The notes under the pieces are model-generated. The model searched no databases and was not told the origin of the DNA. It was given only the letters and a program-made list of their open reading frames with translations. From assembly GCA_951812755.1 (NCBI GenBank), contig OX638329.1:5853563-5917562 (forward strand): a DNA stretch of 64,000 bases. The letters are read 5' to 3'. This document shows positions 1 through 8,221 of the stretch, piece after piece. This stretch comes from an uncultured Latescibacterota bacterium. Lineage in GTDB: Bacteria; Latescibacterota; UBA2968. A program made the translations under genes and the position numbers. Every line of letters starts with the position of its first letter. Within the stretch, counting starts at the first letter, position 1.

Positions 1-1
1 C

Positions 2-334
2 ACGTGCGACAGCGAGGGGCCTTGCTACCGCTGCCTCTATCCCGCGCCACCGCCAGCAGACCTGGCACCGTCGTGAGACGAAGCAGGCGTGCTGGGTGTT
101 TTGCCCGGCACAATTGGCCTCGTGCAGGCCACAGAAGTAGTCAAACTCATACTCGGTCAGGGGGATCCACTCATCGGTCGCTTGCTGATGTACGACGCCC
201 TGCAAATGAACTTCAACACATTCAAAATTCGCCGCGACAAAAATTGCCCTGTATGCGGCGACAACCCGACCATCACCGAACTCATGGACTATCAGGCATT
301 CTGCTCCATGGATCACAGCGACGCGGCGGACTAA
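2..334 (+). CDS. MoeB/ThiF-family adenylyltransferase, 3' part, probable selenoprotein
   Basis: This is the C-terminal part of an E1-like enzyme that adenylates, and often thiolates, the C-terminus of a ubiquitin-like sulfur carrier in molybdopterin, thiamine or cysteine synthesis; the 5' part lies outside the window. Reading frame 2 from the edge gives a CYRC zinc knuckle, the proline-rich loop, then EAGVLGVLPGTIG and ATEVVKL, and a second knuckle CPVC near the end, all at the usual spacing. The frame is interrupted once, by TGA at 74-76, exactly where MoeB/MOCS3-type enzymes carry the conserved cysteine of the 'PSC-x-EAGVLG' segment. The reading is otherwise uninterrupted to TAA at 332-334. 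A hairpin fitting bacterial SECIS rules follows (89-111), so I read the TGA as selenocysteine; a TGC-to-TGA nonsense mutation is the alternative. Whether it is MoeB, ThiF or a MoeZ-like protein cannot be decided from this fragment, and no rhodanese domain follows. Confidence 0.85.
89..111 (+). promoter_or_regulatory. Candidate bacterial SECIS hairpin
   Basis: The arms GTGCTGGG (89-96) and CCCGGCAC (104-111) pair over 8 bp with one G-U, around the 7-nt loop TGTTTTG. The loop begins 20 nt after the in-frame TGA at 74-76 and has G as its second base. Both features fit the known bacterial SECIS pattern (loop 16-37 nt downstream, G among the first two loop bases). The hairpin also overlaps the conserved codons for VLGVLPGT, so part of the pairing could be coincidental. 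Confidence 0.55.
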
Positions 335-354
335 CTGCCACAGCGCAAAAACAC

Positions 355-390
355 AAAGGGGTGAAACCATCAATCGGTTTCACCCCTTTT
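355..390. terminator. Bidirectional Rho-independent terminator
   Basis: A 14-bp A/T-flanked stem (355-368 with 376-389) lies between the convergent MoeB-like gene and the minus-strand Ldh_2 gene. The stem is G/C rich in the middle (GGGGTGAAACC) and ends in T runs on both strands, so it can stop transcription from either side. Confidence 0.8.
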
Positions 391-441
391 GTATTTCAAA
401 GACCAGTCCCCAGTCCCTCGCCTTTCATCTGTGAAAAACGC

Positions 442-1539
442 TCAAATTACTCGCGTTTTTTTCTGCGTCATCTGCGGATGATAATGCGCCCTATCTCTAT
501 CCTCCACAATACTCTCATCCACAGGCACCTCGAGGCGATCTGCCCATTCGCCAATTTGCTCGTCAATAGTATCGGGTATCTCAATGCCGTGTTTGAGGCG
601 ATGCTTGCGATTGCGGTATTCAAAATCCCCGGGAACCAGAACCTCGTCTATCCCATCGGCGGGCTCGGTCGTCTTCATCGCATCTAAAAAAGCGCGGATA
701 TCCTGTTGATAACTGTCCAAATCTGTAAATGTACTGATATCTATAACCTGCATAAACGCGCCCCCAGAACGCCGGCCCTCCCTTTGGGCCCCCGAAAGCT
801 GCCCCATCAAACAGACCATCAGCGAAAGCGCATAGCCCTTGTGATCCCCAAAAGTACGCAAAAATCCGCCATCGTAAAAATCGAGAGGATTGGTTGACGG
901 ATTATTATTCTTATCCACAATAAAATTATCGGGAATTGACGCATTTTTGCTTCGCGCAACCTGGAGCTTGCCCTCGGCGACCATAGAAGTGGCAAAATCG
1001 ATTACAAAAGGCGCCTCATCGCCCGTGGGAACACCCACCGCAATGGGATTGGTACCCAGACTCCCTTTCTTCCCCCCAAAAGGCAAAACTTTCATCGTAT
1101 TGGGCGAACCCCCACCAACCATGCAAATACCGATAAAACCCGCGCGTGCGGCAATCTCGACATATTCGCCCAGGCGCCCAATATGTGCAACCCGCGTGAA
1201 TGAAACCGAACAAATTTCAGAAGTTCGCGCTTTTTCCATCGCCTGGTGGACTGCGCGATAAGCCGTGAGATGACCCACCCCCTGATTGCCGTCCAGAACC
1301 AGTGTAGTGGCCGATTCCCGTACCGTAGTCGGTTCAGCCGCCGGATTCATCCCTCCTTCAGAGATATGAGTGAGATACGAAGGGATGCGAAGAACACCGT
1401 GAGAATCGTGACCGGCGAGATTGGCATTCACCAGAATCTTCGCCACAATGCCTGCAATATCAGGTGTCGCACCAGATGCTTCAAACAAACATCTCGCGAG
1501 CGCGTGAAGATGTGTGGGTTGGTAAATGTGCATTTTCAT
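442..1539 (-). CDS. Ldh_2 (malate/L-lactate-type) NAD(P)-dependent dehydrogenase
   Basis: A 365-residue cytoplasmic 2-hydroxyacid dehydrogenase of the Ldh_2 family (malate/L-lactate/ureidoglycolate/dihydropyridine dehydrogenases), which oxidises 2-hydroxy acids with NAD(P)+. The family signature HDSHGVLR is at residues 44-51, VAHIGRLGEY near 117, GTNPIAVGVPTGD-x-PFVIDFATS near 160-185 and GDHKGYALSLMV near 230. The length is normal. An upstream GAGGAG supports the ATG at 1539. It is last in a minus-strand run (DUF2237, GNAT, aldo/keto reductase), 84 nt after the reductase. This suggests a role in catabolism of sugar-derived hydroxy acids, but the substrate cannot be read from sequence. Confidence 0.9.
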   Translation of the reverse strand: MKMHIYQPTHLHALARCLFEASGATPDIAGIVAKILVNANLAGHDSHGVLRIPSYLTHISEGGMNPAAEPTTVRESATTLVLDGNQGVGHLTAYRAVHQAMEKARTSEICSVSFTRVAHIGRLGEYVEIAARAGFIGICMVGGGSPNTMKVLPFGGKKGSLGTNPIAVGVPTGDEAPFVIDFATSMVAEGKLQVARSKNASIPDNFIVDKNNNPSTNPLDFYDGGFLRTFGDHKGYALSLMVCLMGQLSGAQREGRRSGGAFMQVIDISTFTDLDSYQQDIRAFLDAMKTTEPADGIDEVLVPGDFEYRNRKHRLKHGIEIPDTIDEQIGEWADRLEVPVDESIVEDRDRAHYHPQMTQKKTRVI

Positions 1540-1610
1540 GGGTTAGAAAATCTCCTCAAATCTGGATATTGTTTTATCTGATCGACTGGATTACTGACGT
1601 AATGACAAGC

Positions 1611-1655
1611 AAAACCTTCTGGATTACTGGCGTTGTGCCTGCGGCGTGGCGGCGA
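1611..1655. repeat. Dispersed REP-like repeat, long form, overlapping a gene end
   Basis: The segment around CCTTCTGGATTACTGGCGTT followed by a GCGTGGCGGC-like stretch recurs at 3483-3543 and 14496-14558. Here it supplies the stop codon and the last dozen codons of the minus-strand aldo/keto reductase. The distal half of the usual repeat (the CGCCGCAATGACGG arm) is absent. Confidence 0.7.
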
Positions 1656-2571
1656 AAAACTCTTCGAACACCTCATCGGAAACCGTTGCACACGCCGCAC
1701 GCACATTGGCTTCGAGTTGCGCCTTATTCAGGCTACCGATTGGATTGCCGTGGATGCGGGTTTCGCGAACACAGAATTGCAAAGTCAGCTCGAGCAAGTT
1801 GTGCCCGCGATCTTCGCACCACAGACGCATATTCTCGGCGCGCCGGTGATCTTCTCGCCAGCGATCGCGGGGCATAAAGTTTTCCACGGGCACACCCGTG
1901 AGAAAACCGCGCATAATTGACCAGCCATTCATCACGCCCAGATCGCGCTCCGCCGCAGCGGGCAAAATACTTTCGCTAATGGTTTCTCGCAAAAGATTGT
2001 GATCGCTAAAACACAGGAAACAATCCGTACGCCCCGATTCGATCTGCGCCAGATGAAAATCGTGGGGCCGCATCCCGTATCCAATAAAATTGACCCACCC
2101 CCGCTCTCGCGCTTTTTCCAATCCCTCGAGCGTACCCCCCGGAGCCAGCGTGGCCTCGATACTCCACGGATCGTGAATAAAGAGCACATCGAAATGATCA
2201 ATCCCCAGAATCTCAAGCTGATCCTCTATATCGGCAAGTGCGTGCGCAGTTGAATAATCGGGATCTCCATCTCCATATCCCCCCCACTTCGCAGCACTGT
2301 GGCAACAAACGCGCCCACTAATAATGATTTCATCGCGATCGACAACGCCCTGTTTAATCGCAAGCCCCAATTTTCGCAGAGAATCGCCATAACACCGCGC
2401 ACAATCGAAGTGATTGACCCCAATATCCACGGCATACCGAATGAGATCTGCGGCCTCGTCATCGGTAACAGGACCAAAATTATTGCCAAACCCCTGCGTA
2501 CCAAAGGGAATAACGGGAATAGAAAGTTCAGTTTTGCCCCAGCGACGACGCGGGACTTGAAGATCGGACAT
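1624..2571 (-). CDS. Aldo/keto reductase family protein
   Basis: A 315-residue TIM-barrel oxidoreductase of the aldo/keto reductase superfamily, probably NAD(P)H dependent and cytoplasmic. It opens with the typical RRRWGKTELSIPVIPFGTQG strand-turn. The catalytic Asp56 and Tyr61 are in FDCARCYGDS, and His133 is in VLFIHDPW. The usual catalytic lysine (as in I-x-x-K-V) is not evident: the matching segment reads IIISGRVCC, with Gly86/Arg87 at that place. The enzyme may therefore be altered or non-canonical. An AAGGAG lies 5 nt before ATG 2571. The gene is 14 nt behind the GNAT gene. Its C-terminus (FAATPQAQRQ) is encoded inside a dispersed repeat, so the natural 3' end may have been replaced. 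Confidence 0.85.
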   Translation of the reverse strand: MSDLQVPRRRWGKTELSIPVIPFGTQGFGNNFGPVTDDEAADLIRYAVDIGVNHFDCARCYGDSLRKLGLAIKQGVVDRDEIIISGRVCCHSAAKWGGYGDGDPDYSTAHALADIEDQLEILGIDHFDVLFIHDPWSIEATLAPGGTLEGLEKARERGWVNFIGYGMRPHDFHLAQIESGRTDCFLCFSDHNLLRETISESILPAAAERDLGVMNGWSIMRGFLTGVPVENFMPRDRWREDHRRAENMRLWCEDRGHNLLELTLQFCVRETRIHGNPIGSLNKAQLEANVRAACATVSDEVFEEFFAATPQAQRQ

Positions 2572-2585
2572 AAAAACTCCTTATC

Positions 2586-3035
2586 TCAATAAGTCAACAA
2601 CATCATCTCATCAGTTTGTCGAAAGCCGATTCTCTCATAAATGCCCCGTGCTTCAGAGGAAGAGATCAGGCGGATCATATTTATATCTTTGCTCTTGAGC
2701 CACGCAATAACTTCGTGAGTGAGCATAGTAGCATAACCTTTTCCGCGATGGGCTGGCAGGGTGTACGAATCGGAGATGAAACCATAATGCGGTTTGGTAA
2801 AAAAGCAATAGGGAGGATCGTCTTTTATAAAACCACCAGCGCATGACACAATAGATTCTTCCTCGCGGATCACAAAGTGCTGCACAGTGCCCTGAGCATA
2901 AAATTCGCGGTACCGCGACAAAATCAAATCCTCGGCATTTTCTGCCAGCAACCACTTAGCCCCCATGTCTTCAAACATTCTGATCTTCAATTTTATGATC
3001 TGATCGAGGTCCTCAACCGTGGCTTTTTCAATCAT
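2586..3035 (-). CDS. GNAT-family N-acetyltransferase
   Basis: A 149-residue acetyl-CoA-dependent acyltransferase of the GNAT fold. The acetyl-CoA-binding motif A is clear as LPAHRGKGYATMLTHEVIAWL around residues 90-110 (R-G-x-G-x-A). It is followed by a motif B region ending in ARGIYERIGFRQTDEMMLL, typical of the family C-terminus. The length is standard. Its ATG overlaps the stop of the upstream DUF2237 gene in an ATGA arrangement (3032-3035), which indicates translational coupling. The acceptor substrate is unknown. Confidence 0.9.
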   Translation of the reverse strand: MIEKATVEDLDQIIKLKIRMFEDMGAKWLLAENAEDLILSRYREFYAQGTVQHFVIREEESIVSCAGGFIKDDPPYCFFTKPHYGFISDSYTLPAHRGKGYATMLTHEVIAWLKSKDINMIRLISSSEARGIYERIGFRQTDEMMLLTY

Positions 3036-3415
3036 GTCAAAGAGTCTCCATTATCCAGCGCATATTCCTTCAGCGTATCCAAATCGACAAACTCGAGCGT
3101 AGAAACATGCGTACCCGAAAGATAAACGGGAGGTGCAAAACCCGCGTTAAGAGCTTCTACCCAGCGCTGGACACACAAACACCAGCGATCACCTGGCACA
3201 AGACCGGGAAAGCGCAATTCGGGCACAGGCGTACTCAAATCATTGCCCGCAGACTGGGAAAAAGCCAAAAACTCTTCGGTCATCTCTGCACAGAGAATAT
3301 GCAACCCCAGATCACCCGGACCCGTGCGACAACATCCATCTCGAAAAAAACCCGTCATAGGATCGGTACAACAATCCTCGAGGTCTTCGCCCAAAACATT
3401 TTTACCGCGATTCAT
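3032..3415 (-). CDS. DUF2237 family protein
   Basis: A 127-residue protein that I recognise as the DUF2237 family from its highly conserved sequence: NVLGEDLEDCCTDPMTGFFR at the N-terminus, DGCCRTGPGDLGLHILCAEMT, GNDLSTPVPE, FPGL-x-PGDRWCLC and a C-terminal APPVYLSGTH segment. Several invariant cysteines and acidic residues suggest metal or cofactor binding, but no function is established. TTGGAGG precedes ATG 3415. It leads a four-gene minus-strand run and is coupled to the acetyltransferase gene. Confidence 0.9.
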   Translation of the reverse strand: MNRGKNVLGEDLEDCCTDPMTGFFRDGCCRTGPGDLGLHILCAEMTEEFLAFSQSAGNDLSTPVPELRFPGLVPGDRWCLCVQRWVEALNAGFAPPVYLSGTHVSTLEFVDLDTLKEYALDNGDSLT

Positions 3416-3482
3416 TTTTCCTCCAATATAACAGGCAGACAGCCATCAGCTTTCAGTCCTCCACCCAGCCCCAAAAAAGCAA

Positions 3483-3543
3483 CACCTTCTGGATTACTGG
3501 CGTTGTGCTGCGCGTGGCGGCTAACACCACGCCGCAATGACGG
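3483..3543. repeat. Dispersed REP-like repeat, long form
   Basis: A full copy of the long form: CCTTCTGGATTACTGGCGTT, then GCGTGGCGGC, a short loop and CGCCGCAATGACGG. The GGCGGC and GCCGCAAT arms can form a hairpin. It lies between the DUF2237 gene and the sulfatase gene, inside a 184-nt gap that holds nothing else I recognise. Confidence 0.75.
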
Positions 3544-3599
3544 CTCTAATACCCTTGTTTTGCTGACCGCTGATCGCCATAATAAAGTCACACATGACG

Positions 3600-4946
3600 T
3601 TAATTTCTATATGGCACAGTACCGCTCTCATTCACCGTATATCCCCACTGCCGAATATAGTCTTCGCCCGGAAGAAATTCATCGCCCCGCGCATCGAGGC
3701 GGCGTTGAAGCCAAGCATCCAACTCGCGGCGCAAATCCGCGTATTCGGGATCGTCAACGAGATTGCTCAACTGAAAGGGATCGGCCTCGTTGTCATAGAG
3801 CAACCACGGCCCATCAAGGGAGCGAACATAAGTGTATTGCCCCGTCCGCAAGCCGCGATATTCGCGCGCGCCCCTATCGCGTGTCCACTGCCCAAAAGGC
3901 TGCGGACACTGTAAAAGCGCGGCACCATCAGAGGGATTCTCACCCCCCCTGAGATAAGCCGAAAAATCCACCCCTTCAACCGAGTCGGGAACATCAATCC
4001 CGCAAAGCCCCAAAAGCGTGGGCATAATATCCGGTATATCGATAGGATCAGGGACCTCTCTCCCCTCTACTCCAAATTGCGCTGGCCATCGCAACAAAAA
4101 CGGAATGCGGATAGACTCTTCCCAGGGCTGTTGCTTTTTCGCACTCCCCTGTGAGCCGAGCATATCGCCGTGATCCGAAAAAAAGAGCAAAAGCGTATCG
4201 TCGGCTATCCCCTTATCGTCCAGCGTCTGGAGCAAATCGCCCATACAATCGTCCAGCGCCGTGCAATGCGCGTAATAGCCCGCAATCCATTCTCGGGCAT
4301 TCTCTTCGGATTCCGGTGGCACATTCTCGCGCAAAGGCACATCCTCGGGACCATACATAGCGCGGTATTTCTCGGGCGCAGTCTCGTAAGGCGCGTGCGG
4401 TGGTCCCCAGGACAGCACGAGCAAAAAGGGATTCTCCGAGTCTTGATTCTCAATATACTCTTGCACATCGCGCGTCTGTGCAATCGCGTCGTATCCCTCC
4501 CATGTGAGCTTCTCATCGGAATCATTGGCATAATAAAAAGAATTATTGTAATTGTGCGTACACTCCAGCACTTTCCAATAATCAAACCCCTGCCGATTTT
4601 CGGGAGGAATATAATTGGATCGTCCATTTGCATTGACATGCCATTTGCCGACATAAGCGGTATCGTATCCCGCACTCTTAAAAGCCTGTGCCAGACTAAC
4701 AGCCCTATCGCTCAAATGCACATCATTGACAAAAACGCCATGCGTCAGCGGATATTGACCCGTCAGCAGAGACGCGCGCGCCGGGCAACAAACCGAACAC
4801 CCCGAAACCGCGTGAGTCGCATTAATACTTTGAGACGCGAAACGATCGATATGCGGCGTCTGCACACACGTATTGCCGGCATAACCAAACGCCTGTGCGC
4901 GCCACTGATCGCCAAAAATGAGAATGACATTGGGAGAATCGCTCAT
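3600..4946 (-). CDS. Sulfatase (formylglycine-dependent, type I)
   Basis: A 448-residue arylsulfatase/phosphonate monoesterase superfamily enzyme that hydrolyses sulfate esters, most likely on polysaccharides or glycans. The N-terminal metal site is NVILIFGDQWR. The formylglycine signature is C53-C-P-A-R57 followed by ASLLTG, so Cys53 would be converted to formylglycine. A second metal motif, LLLFFSDHGDMLGSQG, lies near two thirds of the length. I start at ATG 4946 because AAAAGGA precedes it; an in-frame ATG 48 nt upstream has no such support. No signal peptide is seen. The next upstream gene is a DUF5686 protein behind a terminator, so this gene is probably transcribed alone or into the DUF2237 run. 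Confidence 0.93.
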   Translation of the reverse strand: MSDSPNVILIFGDQWRAQAFGYAGNTCVQTPHIDRFASQSINATHAVSGCSVCCPARASLLTGQYPLTHGVFVNDVHLSDRAVSLAQAFKSAGYDTAYVGKWHVNANGRSNYIPPENRQGFDYWKVLECTHNYNNSFYYANDSDEKLTWEGYDAIAQTRDVQEYIENQDSENPFLLVLSWGPPHAPYETAPEKYRAMYGPEDVPLRENVPPESEENAREWIAGYYAHCTALDDCMGDLLQTLDDKGIADDTLLLFFSDHGDMLGSQGSAKKQQPWEESIRIPFLLRWPAQFGVEGREVPDPIDIPDIMPTLLGLCGIDVPDSVEGVDFSAYLRGGENPSDGAALLQCPQPFGQWTRDRGAREYRGLRTGQYTYVRSLDGPWLLYDNEADPFQLSNLVDDPEYADLRRELDAWLQRRLDARGDEFLPGEDYIRQWGYTVNESGTVPYRN

Positions 4947-5010
4947 AAAAAAATCCTTTTCATTAAAATGTGATCCCACAAAAAACCGCGACAATATTAT
5001 GAACCAAAAA

Positions 5011-5039
5011 GCCCCTTGTCAATGTATCTGACAAGGGGC
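5011..5039 (-). terminator. Rho-independent terminator
   Basis: GCCCCTTGTCA (5011-5021) pairs perfectly with TGACAAGGGGC (5029-5039). Read on the minus strand it is followed by TTTTTGG. It lies 28 nt past the end of the DUF5686 gene, whose transcript it should end. Confidence 0.85.
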
Positions 5040-5066
5040 AAAGATGATGTGTTATCCACAACACCC

Positions 5067-7487
5067 TCAAAACCGCACCAACCCAGCACTCACAAAAAAC
5101 CCCGGCGCATCTAACCTCTTCGTGAAATCCAACCGAAACCAATCAAACAGCCCGTTAATCGACACACCCAGTTCGTGGTGAAATCCGTCTATATATTGCG
5201 GCGCGTAATCCAATAACGTGCGATCCCCAAACCATGTGCGCCCGTGTCCGCCGTGAACAATCAAACCAATACTGCGCTCCGCAGCCCACCGCCAGCCAAT
5301 CAACTCAAACGGAACCGTGCGAAAATTGTGTTCCCAGAACATCCCCAGCACCTTCTCGCCCTCATAAGGGCGATCCACAAGCGTGCGAAATGCCCCAAAT
5401 GTCGAAAACCTGCTCAATAGCACCCCTAAATCCAAAATCTCAAAGCGCTGCCTGGGCAGCGTCCCCACAAACGCACTGCCGACAACGCGCACATCGAGTA
5501 CATTGGGCAACAAACGCCGCTTAAACATCGTCTCAATCCGCCAATCCAACAGCATCCGAACCTGTGTAAAACCAAAATCACTACCGAACTCCGAGCGACT
5601 GTGTTCAACCTCCAGGGTGATTTTTCGTTGCCCAAAAATGAGTGCAAGCCCCGAATTTCTACCCTCGATATCCGCGCGTAAAAACACAGAACGCAAATTA
5701 CCCGGATCAATCTCCGGATTTGGCCGTTGCACATCAATATCCCCACTCAAATGCCAATCCGTCGTCTTCTCCACCGACCTGTGTTGCACAACATTAATCC
5801 CACCGCTCAACCGCACACCTGCCTTTCGCGGACGACCAAACCGATAGCCCGCAATGCCTCTTACACCCTCGCGCCAGAAATAATCAAAATAATCTTCAAA
5901 ACCGAAAACTTGCAGAGAGCCGCCCGTAGCCCGCCCGTACAGATTTGACCGATAGCGCGTATCTGTTCCACGAAAACCCTCAAGCGAAACAAATCCTTTG
6001 TTGCTCGCCCCCCAGCGCACCGTTGCTTTACCGTCAAAGGCCCATTTCTCCAAACCAAAATTATACGCACCTCCACCTGCAAAAGTTGCTCGAGTGTGAC
6101 TTGATCCCACGGAAATTTTTAAGCTCAGATGCATGCCCTCTACGCGATTAAACCATATATCGGAATCAACCCCAAACGGCAATTTGCGCCCCTTCTTACC
6201 ATCCTCCTCATTCTTCTTTTTTTCCTCATCCTCCTTCACAAAACGCGCCAAAAACCCCTTCGGCTCATACGCTTTATCCAGCGTCATCGTACTATCAATC
6301 CGCGCATAAGCCTCTTGCTCGATATCATCCAATGGCACGACAAGTCCTGTTTGAGCCAACAAACTATCCTGTTCCACGCGCGCAGAATCCACCACCACAA
6401 TGCGATCCTGTTCATAAAGCGAATCGGGCAACGCGACATTCACCTCATACCCCGTCAAACGAGAAACGCGCTGTCCCTTAATAGGCGGAAATTGCAAACC
6501 AATCATCCCAATCTCAATATTCACATCCGACTGATAGCCCACCGGCAAATAGTAATCACCACCGAAATTGCTAAACTGTTGGCGCATAGTAATGGTAAAT
6601 TCGCGAACAGGCGGTGGAAACAAAAACGACCGATTAGGCGTCAATTCCACCTCCACGAGCGCGTACACACTATCGAGCACAGCCACGCGACCATTAAAAG
6701 CCGTCTTGAGACTGTGTTTGGGTTTCACGTCAATATCATAAATAATGCGATCATCCATTTTGCGACGGCCTGTGAGCACAAAATCATAGTGACTTAGAGC
6801 ATCGGGATGCGTAACGCCGATCAAACGATGACCGAAGAGTCCAGTCTCATCATCGTACAAATTCACGCCTGCAGCCGCGGGCAAAGCAAAATCCAAATCC
6901 AAATTCTCTGTCTCGCGCTTATCCTTAACGACCTCCCGCCACCCTCTTTTTCCATCCCAAAAACCATCGGACAAGCTCTCGACAATAGCGACAATCTCCG
7001 ATGAGTCATTATCCCCCTTTCCCCTGTAATAGACAAACCGCGAATAAGCCTCAACGCGAAACGTCTCCAGACTATCCCGCCACGTTTGTTTCTGCGCGAT
7101 GACCTTACGCATAATATTCGGCCCCATATCCTCAGCCGTCACCACGAGCGTCTCCAACTCAATCGGCACAGGCTCCAGCGCAAAATCATGCACATCGGCT
7201 GCATCCTCCGTCACATGGTACTGCTGCGATCGGTAGCCGATATAGCGCACCTCCACCACTGCGGGAAGAGAGCGCAAAGACAGCACATACTTGCCTTCGG
7301 TATTCGAAATCGTGCCATCATACGCCCCCAGAACATGCACCGTCGCAGCGGGAAGCGGCTCACCTGTTGACGCATCGGTCACAGTGCCCTGAATCACCTT
7401 TGCCTGCACCTGTGCAGCAAATAAAAGAACGGCAAATAGCCATACCCATCGCATTGTCATAGTCTGTTTTTTCATTTCTCGATTCAT
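5067..7487 (-). CDS. DUF5686/CarboxypepD_reg-like outer-membrane protein
   Basis: An 806-residue envelope protein of the architecture common in Bacteroidota and relatives. It has a signal peptide (hydrophobic residues about 12-28, ending AQVQA), a CarboxypepD_reg-like beta-sandwich (VIQGTVTDASTGEPLPAATV, about 31-115), the linker LETLVVTAEDMGPNIMRKVI, and a long DUF5686 region rich in alternating strands that ends in aromatic FFVSAGLVRF, as expected for an outer-membrane barrel. A charged, low-complexity insert (KEDEEKKKNEEDGKKGRK) lies near residue 420. Function is unknown; in the family it is thought to be surface or outer-membrane associated. No SusC/SusD pair is adjacent. The start could be ATG 7487 or 7475. 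Confidence 0.88.
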   Translation of the reverse strand: MNREMKKQTMTMRWVWLFAVLLFAAQVQAKVIQGTVTDASTGEPLPAATVHVLGAYDGTISNTEGKYVLSLRSLPAVVEVRYIGYRSQQYHVTEDAADVHDFALEPVPIELETLVVTAEDMGPNIMRKVIAQKQTWRDSLETFRVEAYSRFVYYRGKGDNDSSEIVAIVESLSDGFWDGKRGWREVVKDKRETENLDLDFALPAAAGVNLYDDETGLFGHRLIGVTHPDALSHYDFVLTGRRKMDDRIIYDIDVKPKHSLKTAFNGRVAVLDSVYALVEVELTPNRSFLFPPPVREFTITMRQQFSNFGGDYYLPVGYQSDVNIEIGMIGLQFPPIKGQRVSRLTGYEVNVALPDSLYEQDRIVVVDSARVEQDSLLAQTGLVVPLDDIEQEAYARIDSTMTLDKAYEPKGFLARFVKEDEEKKKNEEDGKKGRKLPFGVDSDIWFNRVEGMHLSLKISVGSSHTRATFAGGGAYNFGLEKWAFDGKATVRWGASNKGFVSLEGFRGTDTRYRSNLYGRATGGSLQVFGFEDYFDYFWREGVRGIAGYRFGRPRKAGVRLSGGINVVQHRSVEKTTDWHLSGDIDVQRPNPEIDPGNLRSVFLRADIEGRNSGLALIFGQRKITLEVEHSRSEFGSDFGFTQVRMLLDWRIETMFKRRLLPNVLDVRVVGSAFVGTLPRQRFEILDLGVLLSRFSTFGAFRTLVDRPYEGEKVLGMFWEHNFRTVPFELIGWRWAAERSIGLIVHGGHGRTWFGDRTLLDYAPQYIDGFHHELGVSINGLFDWFRLDFTKRLDAPGFFVSAGLVRF

Positions 7488-7561
7488 GGCAAATAGGCTA
7501 TTTTTAGATGTGGGTTAAAAAAAATGATTGTAACCGGGACAAGCAAAACCGGAGAGACAAA

Positions 7562-8185
7562 ATGGACAAAGGTTTTATTTATTGGGACGACTCCAACATT
7601 TTCATCAGTGCTCAACAAGTTGCCATTGAGAGGGAAGGCGAAGCTGTGCGTTCTCGCGTGCGTATTCACTTTCGGAATCTGCTGGAACTGGCGCGTGCCG
7701 GACGAAAAATTGAGCACGCTGTCGCCGTTGGCTCTATCCCACCAGAACTACGGCACGTCTGGAATCGTTTGGAGAACGAAGGCGTTACCATCAAGCTATT
7801 GGAACGCGGTGCAATACAGGGACGAGAACAGGGCGTGGACCAGGTTTTGCAAACCGAGATGCTACGCGATGGATTCGATTATAACGGCAATCCAGGTATT
7901 GTGGTCATGCTCACAGGAGACGGAGCCAGCTTTGATGATGGCGTCGGCTTTCACGCTGACCTGGAGCGCATGCGACGACGAGGTTGGCGTATTGAAGTTT
8001 TGTCGTGGCGGCATAGCTGCAATCGCCGGATGCGGGAATGGGCGGAGGAGAACGGCAGATTTATCGCATTGGATGATTTCTACGACAGCGTAACCTTTCT
8101 GGAACGACCTGCCCCAGGCGAACCCATCGCCGCTCCGCGCTATGCGGTTCCAGTTGACCTTAACCGGCGTCTTCCTGAGAAATGA
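7562..8185 (+). CDS. NYN/PIN-like domain protein (LabA/DUF88 type)
   Basis: A 207-residue protein with a NYN domain, a PIN-fold family of predicted metal-dependent RNases. The acidic motif YWDDSNIF (D9, D10, N12 from the chosen start) opens the first strand. A second acidic site, VMLTGDGASFDDG, lies near residue 120, followed by a basic segment and LSWRHSCNRRMREW. I start at ATG 7562 because GGAGAG lies just before it and the motif should sit close to the N-terminus; the upstream in-frame ATG adds 18 unsupported residues. It is convergent with the Sel1/S41 gene, with a weak ATGTAAG/CTTACAT hairpin (8185-8216) between. The RNA target is unknown. Confidence 0.85.
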   Translation: MDKGFIYWDDSNIFISAQQVAIEREGEAVRSRVRIHFRNLLELARAGRKIEHAVAVGSIPPELRHVWNRLENEGVTIKLLERGAIQGREQGVDQVLQTEMLRDGFDYNGNPGIVVMLTGDGASFDDGVGFHADLERMRRRGWRIEVLSWRHSCNRRMREWAEENGRFIALDDFYDSVTFLERPAPGEPIAAPRYAVPVDLNRRLPEK

Positions 8186-8189
8186 TGTA

Positions 8190-8206
8190 AGTACTGCGTA
8201 ACATCA
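8190..8206. repeat. 17-bp repeat end (AGTACTGCGTAACATCA)
   Basis: An exact 17-bp match to 39628-39644. Its TGCGTAACATCA core matches the terminal inverted repeats of the MITE-like element at 29403-29662. Here it lies alone between convergent genes and looks like the remnant of one element end. Confidence 0.5.
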
Positions 8207-8221
8207 ACTCTTACATTGGCA

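Noticed and set aside
4-687. A 227-codon frame on the plus strand at the left edge
   Set aside because: It overlaps the better-supported MoeB-like frame and the antisense of the Ldh_2 gene, and its sequence is low-complexity Arg/Pro/Ser.
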